From positions 30,696,905 to 30,760,904 of the forward strand of contig CM072550.1 in the NCBI GenBank assembly GCA_036898215.1: a stretch of DNA of 64,000 nucleotides, written 5' to 3'. Source of the stretch: Platycarya strobilacea (lineage: Eukaryota > Streptophyta > Magnoliopsida > Fagales > Juglandaceae). The notes below the pieces were generated by a model, which was not told the origin of the DNA, did not search any database, and was given only the letters and a program-made list of their open reading frames with translations. Positions 1 through 10,449 of this stretch are shown piece by piece. The position numbers and the translations under genes were made by a program. Each line of letters opens with the position of its first letter. Within the stretch, counting starts at the first letter, position 1.

Positions 1-300
1 AGAAATTGGATTAAGGCTCCAAATTACTCTTTTTTCTCATAAAACATCAAATTACTTTTTCCACATATGCAAGACATTTTTAAATGTCTTAGTTTTGAAA
101 ATTATGTTTTTCACATGTGCATAACACCATCAAACAAAATAATTTCGAAAATTATATTTTTTTTATAAAAACTTGATTTTATAAGATGATTGATTATCAT
201 ATTTGACATGTGCATATTTTGTTTGAAAGTCTTGAAGGGAGGTGGTGTGTTTTTTTGACTAATGCAAAAGGTAGATGATTTTGTTTGAGAATCTTAAAGG

Positions 301-483
301 GTGGTTGTGTGTTTTTTTGACAAATATAAAAGATAGATGATTTGTTTGAAAATCTTAAAGGGTGGTTGTGTGTTTTTTTGACAAATATAAAAGATAGATG
401 ATTTGTTTGAAAATCTTAAAGGGTGGTTGTGTGTTTTTTTGACATATGCAAAAAGAAGATGATTTGGTTTGAAAAATAAATCA
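301..483 (+). repeat. 61-bp tandem repeat in LTR U3
   Basis: Units begin at 301, 362 and 423, each opening with GTGGTTGTGTGTTTTTTTGA; the last diverges after about 25 bases. The 3' LTR has one unit fewer, which accounts exactly for the 61-bp length difference between the LTRs. It lies upstream of the TATA box, where LTR enhancers usually sit. Confidence 0.9.
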
Positions 484-662
484 TGCTCATTTTGTCTTGT
501 ATGAAAAGCAAAAGATTAGGTTTGATTTCTTTGAAAAATGAATGGAGTTGTCTTTGACAAATGCAAAAAGGAAATATTTTTATTTGAATTTTTTGAAAAG
601 TGAATAGTGCTCTTATTTGACATGGGAATCTTTTCAAATTTGAAATTGAAGACTCATTTACC

Positions 663-670
663 TATAAATA
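663..670 (+). promoter_or_regulatory. TATA box of the 5' LTR
   Basis: TATAAATA in a GC-flanked context, at the same place in the 3' LTR (7030-7037). A start site about 30 bases downstream would define the R region. Prediction from motif and position only. Confidence 0.7.
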
Positions 671-885
671 GCTCACTTGAGTTTTGCAAAAATCACAACA
701 AGAGCTTACACATCTATTGCTAAATTTTGCATCATTCTTTCAAAGCTCTCATTCTCTCTTTTCTAAAGTTTTGAGCCTTAATTCTTGTTCTTGTTGAGAG
801 AGATATAGTTTGTGCTGTATTGTTCTTATTTCACTCATTGAGGAGTGTTTTCTGATAACCTACCCACTATCAATTCTTGTATCAG

Positions 886-1056
886 TAAGAGGGTGTGTAT
901 AACCCTTGTGTGTGTAGAAGGTGTTCTACACGGGGAATAGTTAAATCACCAAGTGTGAGGTGATTGGAAGTAAGAGGGTGTGTATAACCCTTGTGTGTGT
1001 AGAAGGTGTTCTACACAGGGAATAGTTGAATCACCAAGTGTGAGGTGATTGGAAGT
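886..1056 (+). repeat. 85-bp direct duplication in LTR R/U5
   Basis: Two near-identical units start at 886 and 971. Each contains GAGGGTGTGTATAACCCTTG, a GTTCTACAC motif and AATCACCAAGTGTGAGGTGA. The same duplication is in the 3' LTR (about 7253-7422), so it predates the last transposition. Confidence 0.85.
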
Positions 1057-1364
1057 GTAGAGGGTGTTCTACACGGAATCTTTGGAGCGGTGCTGCTCAA
1101 AGGTGTAATAGGTTTCTATCTCTACCTAAAGGAGATTGAATAGTGGATTTAGGAATCCTCAAGGGGTAGCTTGAGGCGAGGACGTAGGCAGTGGGGCTGA
1201 ACCTCGTAAAAATACTGAGTTTGCTTTCTCTTACCCTACTCTTTATATTTCCTACTGCTTTATATTTTGGTTATATTTTATATTGTATATTTAGTTTATA
1301 AGTATTAATTTTTTAATATAACCCAATTCACCCCCCCTCTTGTGTTAGTCATCTGGGCAACAAG

Positions 1365-1379
1365 TGGTATCAGAGATAG
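1365..1379 (+). other. Primer binding site (initiator Met-tRNA type)
   Basis: TGGTATCAGAG starts three bases after the LTR end. This is the standard copia primer site complementary to the 3' end of initiator methionine tRNA. Confidence 0.9.
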
Positions 1380-1420
1380 AGCTCTATTATAAGATTAACT
1401 ATCTTTTGAGTTAAGATCTT

Positions 1421-3057
1421 ATGGCTAACATTGCAGTTTCATTTGGTGAAGGTCAATCTAGCAGTCGGCCTCCACTCTTTTGTGGAGACAATTACTCATT
1501 CTGGAAAGTTAGAATGAGAATATTCCTTCAGGCTCAAGGTCGAGAAATCTGGAAATGTATTGTAAATGGACCTTATATTCCAACAAAAGTAGTTGATGGA
1601 GTAAAGGTCAAAAAGGAAGAAGAAGAATTTAATCGTGAAGACGATAGACTTTATACTTTGAATTTAACTGCTATGAATTTATTATATAATGCTCTCAATG
1701 GTAATGAATTTAATAGAGTAATGACTTGTGCTACAGCAAAGGAAATTTGGGATAACTTGGAAGTTACTTATGAAGGAACTTCTCAAGTCAAGGAATCAAA
1801 AATTTATATTCTTACTCATGAATATGAAATGTTTAAGATGAATGATGATGAATCTATTTCTAGTATGTACACTCGTTTTACTAACATCATAAATAACTTG
1901 ACAGCTCTTGGCAAAGTTTATTCCAAAGTGGAGATAGTAAGAAAAATTCTCAACTCTCTACCAAAACGTTGGGAATCAAAAGTGACAGCGATTCTTGAAG
2001 CTAGAGACCTCAAGAAGCTCGAAGTGAATGAACTCATCGGGTCACTTATCACCCATGAGTACACATTGAAAAGAGGAGAAGAAGAAGGAAAGTCAAAGAA
2101 GAGCTTGGCACTTAAAGCTGTTCCACATGAAAGTGAAAGTGATGAAGATGAGGAAAATGACGACAAAGATGAAGAAGTTGCGATGATAACAAGAAGAATT
2201 CAGAGGTTCTTAAAGAAAAATAAAACTCCTCCAAGGAAATCCTTCAATAAGTTTTCCAAGAAAGATTCAGGTAAAAATGACACTTTAATTTGTTATAAAT
2301 GCAATAAACCCGGTCATATCAAGCCAGATTGTCCTCTGCTAAAGAAAGATCGAAACAAAGGCAAAAAAGCAATGAAAGCTACGTGGAATGATGATTCAAG
2401 TAGCTCAGATAGTGAAGCAAGCAATGGAGAATCAGGAAATCTTTGTCTTATGGCTAAAGATGACATTGAGGTAACAAATTTTGATAATATTGAAGATCCT
2501 TCATATGAAGAATTGCAAAATGTTTTAGAAGAAGTATATGAGGAATTTGAAAAATTGGGTATCAAGTATACTGTTTTGAAAAAGAAAAATTCTTCTTTAA
2601 CAAACGAAATTGATATTTTAAGAAAAGAAAATATTGTTTTGAAAGATGAAAATTTTGAGTTGAAGAAAAAGAAAACAGATTTAGAAAATATTATTGAAAA
2701 CTTTACGAATGGAAAAAGAAATTTTGAAAAACTTCTTGGTAGTCAAAGATGTGTTTTTGATAAGGCACAGGCTTGGGATATATGCCAAAACAAAAATACA
2801 AATCTTATAAAAACTTCTTTGATAATCCTTCTACATCAAAGTCCAATATTCAAAATTCTTTTCATAAAAATAATTTTGTTAAAAAAGGATACTATTATAA
2901 TCACTCAAGTTCTTCATATATGTCACATGCTATTTGCAATTTTTGTAATAGAAATGGTCATAATTATTTTGCTTGTCCTATTAGAAGAAAACATACAATG
3001 ACTATTAGGGCCATATGGGTACCTAAAAATCTTATTTCTTCTAATACTAATAAATAA
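1421..3057 (+). pseudogene. copia gag with two CCHC zinc knuckles
   Basis: Gag packages element RNA into cytoplasmic particles. From ATG at 1421 the frame is open for about 450 codons. The N-terminal UBN2/DUF4219-type domain (residues about 15-215) includes the FCGDNYSFWK motif. A lysine/acid-rich linker is followed by a CCHC knuckle at residues 291-304 (C-x2-C-x4-H-x4-C), then a long Lys/Glu-rich coiled coil (about 350-435). Around 2768 the natural frame shifts; the second frame holds another knuckle of the same spacing at 2935-2976 and runs to a stop at 3055-3057. The first frame itself ends at 3001. The start was chosen because it lies 42 bases after the primer site with no earlier in-frame ATG. 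Length and two knuckles match SIRE-type gag. The frameshift separates gag from pol. Confidence 0.9.
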
Positions 3058-3139
3058 AGGACCCAAAGAACTTGGGTACCAGGAATTGTTTTTAATTGCT
3101 TTTGTAGGTATGCATGAAGTATTCTACAGGTAAAAATAA

Positions 3140-3290
3140 ATGATTTTTAGATAACGGATGCTCAAGATACGTGACAGAAGACAAAACTAAATTCATTGAC
3201 TTCACTTCTAAAGAAAAAGGATGTGTGATATTTGGAGACAATTCAAAAGGGAAGATCATGGAAATAGAAGAAAAGATCATCAAGACTTAG
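3140..3290 (+). pseudogene. copia protease remnant
   Basis: About 50 codons resemble the start of copia protease: a residue run LDNGCSRYVTEDKTKF corresponds to the family's LDSGCSRHMT active-site region, with the catalytic Asp-Ser-Gly changed to Asp-Asn-Gly and a TAG stop just before it. It stops near 3290, where sequence jumps to the pre-RT linker. Gag-pre-integrase and the integrase core are absent, so an internal deletion of well over 1 kb is inferred. Confidence 0.75.
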
Positions 3291-3354
3291 TACAAGATGC
3301 AACCAAATAGTGGAAACATGTGAAAGATCATCCAGCAGAATAAATTCTAGGAGA

Positions 3355-4690
3355 ACCTTCACGAGATGTAAGTACTCGATCATCTTTTAGAAATATTTGC
3401 AATCATACTGCTTTTCTATCTTAGATTGAACCTAAAAATATTGATGAAGCACTTCTTGATGAATCTTAGATTCTAGCTATGTAAGAAGAGTTTAATCAAT
3501 TTGAAAGAAATGATGTTTGAACACTTGTTCCTAAACCCAAAAATCATACTATTATTGAAACAAAATGGGTTTTTAGAAACAAGAAACATGAGTCCGGAGT
3601 CATTACTAGAAATGAGGCTCGACTAGTGGTCCAAGGTTTCAATCAAGAAGAATGAATCAATTATGATGAGACATATGCACCAGTCGCAAGATTAGAAGCT
3701 ATTCGAATGCTACTTACATATGCTTGTTATAAAAACTTCAAATTTTTTCAAATGGATGTTAAAAGTGCTTTCTCAAACGGTTTTATAAATGAAGAAGTAT
3801 ATGCTGAGCAACCTCCAGGTTTTGAAAATCATATTTCTCTAAATCATGTTTTCAAACTCACAAAAGTACTATTTGGACTCAAACAAGCTCCTAAAGCGCG
3901 GTACGAGAGATTCAGTAGTTTCTTGATTGAAAAATGCTTTTTAAGAGGAAAAATTGATACAACTCTTTTCATTATATACGAAAATGATGATATTCTTTTG
4001 ATTCAAATTTATGTTGATGATATAATATTCGGTGCTACTAATGAAAATATGTGCCAAGTTTTTGCTAAGACTATGCAGGAAGAATTTGAAATGAGCATGA
4101 TGGGAGAGCTTATATTCTTTCTCGGATTGCAAATTAAGCAAGCAAAAAGTGGGATATTCATCAATCAAAATATATTAAAAAATTGCTGAAGAAGTTTGGG
4201 ATGGAAGGTGTTAAGGAAACTGAAACACCAATGAGCTCATCCACTAAACTTGATAAAGATGAATCCGGTAAACTAGTTGATTCGAAGGTATATCGAGGTA
4301 TGATTGGTAGCTTATTATATTTGACAACCGGTAAACCAGATATTATGTTTAGTGTATGTTTATGTGCACGTTTTCAATCATTTCCAAAATAATCTCATTT
4401 GATTGCAGTCAAGCGGATTTTTAGATATTTTGCCAATACCATTGACTTAAAGTTATGGTATCCTAAACACATTATTTCGATCTTATTAGTTATTCAGGTA
4501 CCGATTATACTGGTTCTTTGAAATAAGATATCATTTTTTTTAGATCATGTGCAGAAAAGGCGATATAGTACTGGAGTTCACAAACACACACGATCAGTTA
4601 GCAAATATATTCACAAAACCCTTACCAGAAAATAGATTATTTATTATTAGAAGAGAAATAGGTATGATGCATGTTATGAATATCTCTTGA
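3355..4690 (+). pseudogene. copia reverse transcriptase and RNase H remnant
   Basis: RT would copy element RNA to DNA. The pre-RT region begins near 3355 with PSRDVSTRSSF. Stops follow at about 3467, 3518 and 3653. From 3707 to 4189 the frame is open and includes the MDVKSAF motif, FGLKQAP and an intact YVDD catalytic motif at 4010-4021. A frame change at about 4185 leads to KFGMEGVKETETPMSSSTKL and the GSLLYLTTGKPDI block. RNase H is reduced to a few residues after 4440 and resumes only at its C-terminal end (NTHDQLANIFTKPLPE, about 4580-4625). Roughly one hundred RNase H codons are missing. Dead as a polymerase despite the intact YVDD. Confidence 0.88.
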
Positions 4691-4739
4691 AAGATAGATC
4701 AGAGTTCATAAAAATAGAGAGATATTTTTTTAAATACTT

Positions 4740-5177
4740 TTACATAAACTTGAGGTTCTTAGCCTCATGTTTGAGACGCTCATTCTCTTCATACAATATC
4801 ATGTCATCCCTATCCATGGGAACTGGCAAGCAGAATGAAGAATCCAATAGAGATTTCAACTTTTTATTCTTCTGCCGAAGGATTCCTTCCCTTGTGTGAG
4901 ACTCTTGAACAATTCGTTGAAGTACAACAATTTGTTCTTTAAGCTTTTCAACCTCATGATTTTTGACTTGTAGCCGCTGGGAAAAAGCGACAATAGAGGA
5001 TGAGTAGCGAGTCCCGAGACTCACCAAGTCGTAGATAGCATCGGAGTCCGGCTTATTAGCCAAACTGTTGTTCTCTTGCTGCAACATGGCGCCAATGGTA
5101 GCTGCAGAAAGGACATGAGATTGAGATGTAGAATACCTCATGGATGCATCTAGAGGAATGTTAGAAGAATAAGCCAT
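4740..5177 (-). CDS. Antisense coiled-coil ORF inside the copia element
   Basis: An open frame of 145 codons on the strand opposite to gag-pol, between pol and the 3' LTR. The start chosen is the MAYSSNIPLD methionine; the frame stays open for 45 more codons upstream, but that part is hydrophobic and low complexity and lies downstream of a TATA-like motif (5281-5288), so it more likely serves as leader. The protein has a Ser/Thr-rich N-terminus, then from about residue 70 a Lys/Glu/Gln-rich coiled coil, and a charged C-terminus. I do not recognise a named family. Antisense ORFs are known in some plant LTR elements, mainly of the Tat lineage. The intact frame within an otherwise decayed element argues for selection or chance preservation. 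Function unknown. Confidence 0.55.
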   Translation of the reverse strand: MAYSSNIPLDASMRYSTSQSHVLSAATIGAMLQQENNSLANKPDSDAIYDLVSLGTRYSSSIVAFSQRLQVKNHEVEKLKEQIVVLQRIVQESHTREGILRQKNKKLKSLLDSSFCLPVPMDRDDMILYEENERLKHEAKNLKFM

Positions 5178-5280
5178 TGAGAAAAGAATTGAAAACTTAA
5201 AGCGAGAATATTGAAGGAATGCAGATGAGTTATAGAGATGAGAATAAGATTTGATGCAAATCGGATGAACTTTAAAACTG

Positions 5281-5288
5281 ATTTTATA
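5281..5288 (-). promoter_or_regulatory. TATA-like motif upstream of the antisense ORF
   Basis: On the minus strand this reads TCTATAAAATC, about 104 bases upstream of the chosen ATG at 5177. This is a usual TATA-to-ATG spacing in plants for a leader of some 70 bases. Prediction only. Confidence 0.4.
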
Positions 5289-5324
5289 GAGATAGCATAA
5301 AGAACAAGACAAACTATTGTCTCT

Positions 5325-5513
5325 TCAAATCTTATTAGTCAAAAGAAATATAAGATATGCTGGACACACATTGTCAAAAGTTTTCTTACTAGAAAAACGG
5401 TTCTCTGCTCCTATCATGGCATTGACGGCCTTAGGAGAGAAGATTGATGGTTGATGCGTCAAGGGTTCCTGATTCAAGTCTGGAACATTAGTGGAAGAGA
5501 ATTGTTCGGCCAT
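5325..5513 (-). CDS. Second short antisense ORF, possible first exon
   Basis: 62 codons beginning MAEQFSSTNVPDLNQEP on the minus strand, just upstream of the coiled-coil ORF and in the same direction. A splice-donor-like GTAAGA lies within it (minus strand, near 5390), so it may be the first exon of one antisense gene whose main exon is 4740-5177; the acceptor is not clear to me. Alternatively it is a separate short ORF. No recognised domain. Confidence 0.4.
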   Translation of the reverse strand: MAEQFSSTNVPDLNQEPLTHQPSIFSPKAVNAMIGAENRFSSKKTFDNVCPAYLIFLLTNKI

Positions 5514-5588
5514 TCTATCGTTATGGAGAAACAGAACTTAGGTCAAGAAGCAATGTTTTTTTTTGGTATTCGATTGGTGAAAATGATT

Positions 5589-5596
5589 TTTTTATA
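5589..5596 (-). promoter_or_regulatory. TATA-like motif upstream of the first antisense ORF
   Basis: Minus strand reads TTTCTATAAAAAAA, about 76 bases upstream of the ATG at 5513. Immediately upstream of it lies the 62-bp repeat array, which would be its proximal promoter if used. Confidence 0.4.
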
Positions 5597-5649
5597 GAAA
5601 CTCAGAGCCTTCAAACCCGTTTGTCAACAACATGAGGCGATTGATCTGC

Positions 5650-5970
5650 TTTCGCACCGACTGCTAGAGCTAAGCCTCCAACCTTTACAGGTTTTGTCAG
5701 ATACGCGTGGTTCCGCACCGAATTGCCAGAGTTAGACTTCCAACATTTGCAGGTTTTGTCGGACATGCATGGCTCCGCACCGCATTGCCAAAACTAGGCC
5801 TGCAGCTTTTGCTGTCTTTGTCAGACACGAATAATTTTAATTATTCATCTTCAAATCTCCGAAACATCTAATTCGTCAATAACATCAAGCGGATTTAAAT
5901 CTTCTTCCGCACCGAGATGATAAAATTCGGCTTCAACGTTTGCAACTTTTGTCGGACACGGGTGGTTCTA
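5650..5970. repeat. Degenerate ~62-bp tandem repeats
   Basis: The core CGCACCGA recurs at about 5653, 5714, 5776 and 5912. Each core is followed by a TTTGCAGGTTTTGTCGGACA-like stretch. The first three are spaced 61-62 bases apart; the fourth comes after a 70-base interruption. The array sits between the antisense TATA-like motif and the 3' LTR. Confidence 0.75.
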
Positions 5971-6068
5971 ATTTCTACAGTCTCTACTAACGCAGCGTTT
6001 TATTTGTCTATTGGTTATTGCAGGAATATATCTTATTGATCTAATTATGATTCCTTTTTAATGATGCC

Positions 6069-6082
6069 AAAAGGGGGAGAAG
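6069..6082 (+). other. Upstream polypurine tract
   Basis: AAAAGGGGGAGAAG following ATGATGCC, a typical sequence near the end of the internal region of SIRE-type elements. It lies about 150 bases before the LTR-adjacent tract and could be a second plus-strand priming site. Confidence 0.5.
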
Positions 6083-6221
6083 TCTTATACTAGTATTATA
6101 CTACCCTGTTATATATGCTAGAATCATGTTTATATTTTTCTTGAAATACTAACGCATATTTTCAGGGGGAGCTTAAGTATTACTGCAGGTCGCAGATTTC
6201 TACTAAGTATTTGTCATCATC

Positions 6222-6234
6222 AAAAAGGGGGAGA
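6222..6234 (+). other. Polypurine tract
   Basis: AAAAAGGGGGAGA directly before the 3' LTR start (TGTTGAACTC at 6236). It primes plus-strand DNA synthesis. Confidence 0.9.
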
Positions 6235-6235
6235 T

Positions 6236-7729
6236 TGTTGAACTCAAGGTTTCAAGTCTCGTATTTACGTATAAATTTTGATGATAACAAATAATATTGA
6301 AAACTCAAGCTCAAGTTGTCTATGCATGAAGGGAGCTAAACACATCAAGAAATCAAGCATGAGCAAGAAAGATATCAAGTCTACAAATGAAGCTCATAGA
6401 TTATTTTTGTACATCTCTTGATAAAATTAGAAATTGGATTAAGGCTCCAAATTACTCTTTTTTCTCATAAAACATCAAATTACTTTTTCCACATATGCAA
6501 GACATTTTTAAATGTCTTAGTTTTGAAAATTATATTTTTCACATGTGCATAACACCATCAAACAAAATAATTTCGAAAATTATATTTTTTTTATAAAAAC
6601 TTGATTTTATAAGATGATTGATTATCATATTTGACATGTGCATATTTTGTTTGAAAGTCTTGAAGGGAGGTGGTGTGTTTTTTTGACTAATGCAAAAGGT
6701 AGATGATTTTGTTTGAGAATCTTAAAGGGTGGTTGTGTGTTTTTTTGACAAATATAAAAGATAGATGATTTGTTTGAAAATCTTAAAGGGTGGTTGTGTG
6801 TTTTTTTGACATATGCAAAAAGAAGATGATTTGGTTTGAAAAATAAATCATGCTCATTTTGTCTTATATGAAAAGCAAAAGATTAGGTTTGATTTCTTTG
6901 AAAAATGAATGGAGTTGTCTTTGACAAATGCAAAAAGGAAATGTTTTTATTTGAATTTTTTGAAAAGTGAATAGTGCTCTTATTTGACATGGGAATCTTT
7001 TCAAATTTGAAATTGAAGACTCATTTACCTATAAATAGCTCACTTGAGTTTTGCAAAAATCACAACAAGAGCTTACACATCTATTGCTAAATTTTGCATC
7101 ATTCTTTCAAAGCTCTCATTCTCTCTTTTCTAAAGTTTTGAGCCTTAATTCTTGTTCTTGTTGAGAGAGATATAGTTTGTGCTGTATTGTTCTTATTTCA
7201 CTCATTGAGGAGTGTTTTCTGATAGCCTACCCACTATCAATTCTTGTATCAGTAAGAGGGTGTGTATAACCCTTGTGTGTGTAGAAGGTGTTCTACACGG
7301 GGAATAGTTAAATCACCAAGTGTGAGGTGATTGGAAGTAGGAGGGTGTGTATAACCCTTGTGTGTGTAAAAGGTGTTCTACACAGGGAATAGTTGAATCA
7401 CCAAGTGTGAGGTGATTGGAAGTGTAGAGGGTGTTCTACACGGAATCTTTGGAGCGGTGCTGCTCAAAGGTGTAATAGGTTTCTATCTCCACCTAAAGGA
7501 GATTGAATAGTGGATTTGGGAATCCTCAAGGGGTAGCTTGAGGCGAGGACGTAGGCAGTGGGGCTGAACCTCGTAAAAATACTGAGTTTGCTTTCTCTTA
7601 CCCTACTCTTTATATTTCCTACTGCTTTATATTTTGGTTATATTTTATATTGTATATTTAGTTTATAAGTATTAATTTTTTAATATAACCCAATTCACCT
7701 CCCGTCTTGTGTTAGTCATCTGGGCAACA
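6236..7729 (+). repeat. 3' LTR of the copia element
   Basis: 1494 bp, starting TGTTGAACTC and ending GGGCAACA. It carries the same TATA box (7030-7037) and duplicated R/U5 segment as the 5' LTR, with one fewer 61-bp U3 unit. Confidence 0.95.
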
Positions 7730-8828
7730 ATGTTGTTCAGTTTTGTTGAAGATAATTTAGAAAATTAAGAAGTTCAAGTAAACGGGATTCCTATGCTAAA
7801 ATTTACATTAAAAATATGAACTGATGTTTATTTTGGAAAATATGCATGTTTTAGTTACGAAAAGAAACTTTGAAATCACCTCAATTATTTATTTCGCATA
7901 TGCATAAAATTTTGTATAAAAATAAAGTATTTTTGACATGAACTGGTATAGACATGAGTTAATTTTGTTATATTTTATTTTCTAAACTAAAAGAGAGTGA
8001 ATATGAAAATTTCGTTATAAATGATATTTCTAATCTGATTCTGTTTTGTTTTTGGAAAAAGTCTGTACTTTGATATGATATAATACGATTTCTGAAATAT
8101 TTGACATGACATTTTTGTTTTGTTTTGCTCTGTTCTGTTCTAGGTTGGTACCAATTATTCTGTTTCCGGTGCACCCACCTTGGTTGCAAAGTGATTAACT
8201 GCGTGGTCTTTTCTGTGTGTATACTCGGGACTCCAAGAATAATAAGGGAAAGATTCATATTTTGTTTCTACTAGGTTGGCCGTCGAGATTTACACAACCC
8301 AACAATGAGGGTTAAACATGGTATTTCTATTTCTATTTATACTAAACCTTTACTCTGATTTTTTTTTTTTATAACATGATATGTTTCTGCATTTCTGAAA
8401 ATAAGATTATTTTTTTGTTCTGCATTTTGAATTTAGTAAATACTCATGTTTGCATACTAGTATATGTTTTTTGTTTACTGAGTTGTTGATAATTCATTCC
8501 TTATATCTATAATATTTCAGATGACTGTGATGATATTTTCGTGATTTAGCATTTTTAGAATTTATAATATTGAGAAAATGAGTTTTATGACTAAGTTTTA
8601 TATTATATTTAAAAATTTAGAATTTAATTATAATGTTGAATATGAATTTATGTAAAAAGATATAACTTTTTGATTCCTGTGAAATCGGAACTTTACACCT
8701 CCCTTACAAAAATCAGATCTAGAGCTTTTTTGTTTATTTTTTTTTTTTAAGCGGCGGAAAGAGAGGAGGAAGAGTTTATAATCCGAAGTTATAAATCTGA
8801 AGTGCTGGGTTAAGAGTTTTGGACAATG
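7730..8828. other. Intergenic, possible old LTR debris
   Basis: No convincing gene. Around 8140-8330 the sequence (GGTGCACCCACCTTGGTTGC, then TACTCGGGACTCC and GGTTGGCCGTCGAG) has the look of a degraded gypsy-type LTR, but I found no second copy or boundary. The rest is AT-rich. Confidence 0.3.
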
Positions 8829-9011
8829 CACTAGAAATATGCACTTTAGTGAAATTGATTTTTTTTAAGCATTTTTAAATATTCCTAATTATTAAGAAAA
8901 AAATTAAAAAAATATATAAATATACTAGTGGTAATTTTCTTAATCATTAAGAAAGAATAAAACAATAAAAAATTAAGATATATGAGTGGGTACATTTAAT
9001 GGAGAGGTGAG

Positions 9012-10449
9012 TTGATTTTACTACCTACTTTCTTCGATATCATGGTACACCTTACCAATCATTTATCATACGAGACTTACTTTGGAGGGCTAGTTCAATA
9101 TAGGTGCATGTATCCTTTTGAGAGATATTTGGGGAAATTCAAGCGTTATGTTAGGAATCAAGCTCGCCCAAAAGGTTCAATTGCTCAAGCATATGTCCAT
9201 GTTGAATGCTTATCTTTTTGCTCCTTGTACATCCATGATGTTGAGACCATACATAATCGGGAGGAACGAAACAGAAATGTAGATAAGGGTGTAGAATTTG
9301 AACATCTTCCTATTTTTTCACAAAAGGTACGTCCTTTAGGCTCACTTACTACCAATTGGTTAGATATGACTCTATTTGTAAAGGCAAGGTGGTACGTGCT
9401 TAATAATTGTGCAGAGATCAGTGAGCACATAGAGTAAGTATTTGGTTTTTCTATTACCTATACATTTCTTTCTAGTTTAGATATTTATAAAGACATCTCA
9501 ATTTATGGTATTTGAATATGCCTTCGCAGTGAGCACTATAAAAAGATAGGAGAAGTTTCATCTGAGAATATTGATCATAGACATCAACTAGAATTTCCAA
9601 TTTGGTTTCAAACAAGGGTAGGTTATCTTTACAATCAACCCACATTTAATCTTGTCAATTTACTTTGTAGAGTTTGCCTAATTAATTTGTTGCACGCTTC
9701 AATTTTTAGATTCAAGAAATACATTTAAAAAATCCCGATGACGTATCTGATGACATTTATGCACTTGCTTGGATCAGATCTATGGGTTTCTTCATATTCT
9801 GCTTGCATAATGAATGACATTAGATTCCGCACAGTAATGCATGAAAAATTTCATGCAACGCAAAATAGTAAGATTATTGTTAAAGGGGAACGTCGATCAC
9901 AGCCTATTGATTTTTATGATGTATTGAATGACATATTGTAATTACGTTACATGGGTTGTTGTTGTGTATATTTGTTTAAATGTGGCTGGTTTGATATCAG
10001 TGATCGGAAGAGAGGAATACATATTGGGGATCACCTAACTAGTATTAACACTACTCGCAAATGGTATAAGGATGAACCATTTGTCTTTGCTTGTCAAGCC
10101 TTCCAAGTGTTTTACCTCAAAGACCCTAGCCTGGGTGGTAATTGGTCCGTGATACAAAATATTATAGGTAGAAACATGTATGATGTTCCAACCATACCAG
10201 TGGCCAATGATGATGTAAATGATGAGGAAAATCAAAATGTTCCTACTTTCCAAGATACTGACCCCTCATACATAGAAGTTGTACCTGAATATGATAATAA
10301 TGAGACAGGGAATCCATTGCATAGAACTGACATGGAACCAACCCCATGTCATTGAAGAAAGAACCCCGCAACGTGCAATACCCTTTACTGATGATGAAGA
10401 ATTCATAGATGGTGAAGATGATGAAAATGAAGATAATCATACTTATGAC
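9012..10449 (+). pseudogene. CACTA (En/Spm) TNP2-type transposase, DUF4218 + DUF4216 part
   Basis: C-terminal half of a TNP2-like transposase gene. Exon 1 (9012-9433) encodes a DUF4218-like block: FFDIMVHLTNHL, VQYRCMYPFERYL, then GSIAQAYVHVE. A GT-AG intron at 9434-9529 (GTAAGT ... TTCGCAG) joins EHI to EHYKKIGEV in frame. A second intron is likely at 9618-9709. From 9710 the DUF4216 block follows (SYSACIMNDIRFRT, CGWFDISDRKRGIH, TRKWYKDEPFVFACQA, DPSLGGNW), ending in an Asp/Glu-rich tail. A short deletion near 9770 and a stop near 9940 break it. The catalytic Transposase_21 domain is missing. The frame is interrupted at 10449/10450 by the Tat element and resumes at 18928. Confidence 0.88.

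Larger units (their letters stand above)
1..1362 (+). repeat. 5' LTR (partial) of the copia element
   Basis: It matches 6429-7729 almost base for base; I count about ten substitutions over 1.3 kb, plus one extra 61-bp tandem unit here. It ends in CA at 1361-1362, directly before the primer binding site. The near-identity means the two LTRs were synthesised together recently. A TATA box and short internal direct repeats are listed separately. Confidence 0.95.
1..7729 (+). mobile_element. Ty1/copia SIRE-like LTR retrotransposon, non-autonomous, left edge cut by window
   Basis: The order is 5' LTR, primer binding site, gag, decayed protease/RT/RNase H, antisense ORF, polypurine tract and 3' LTR. 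The first 193 bases of the 5' LTR lie outside the window, judged by alignment to the 3' LTR. Long LTRs, a large gag with two CCHC knuckles and a coiled coil, and a long spacer after pol fit the SIRE/Maximus lineage. The integrase is missing and RNase H is mostly deleted, so any movement would need proteins from another element. The base following the 3' LTR begins ATGTT; the left target duplication is not in view, so the insertion site cannot be verified here. Confidence 0.93.

Noticed and set aside
1918..2565. Minus-strand frames inside gag
   Set aside because: Complement of the Lys/Glu-rich gag, producing Ser/Phe-rich shadows.
8829..8851. CACTAGAAATATGCAC as the left terminus of the CACTA element
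   Set aside because: Starts with CACTA and lies 180 bases before the transposase frame, but its inverse was not found on the right side (only TAGTG near 20412), so it may be chance.
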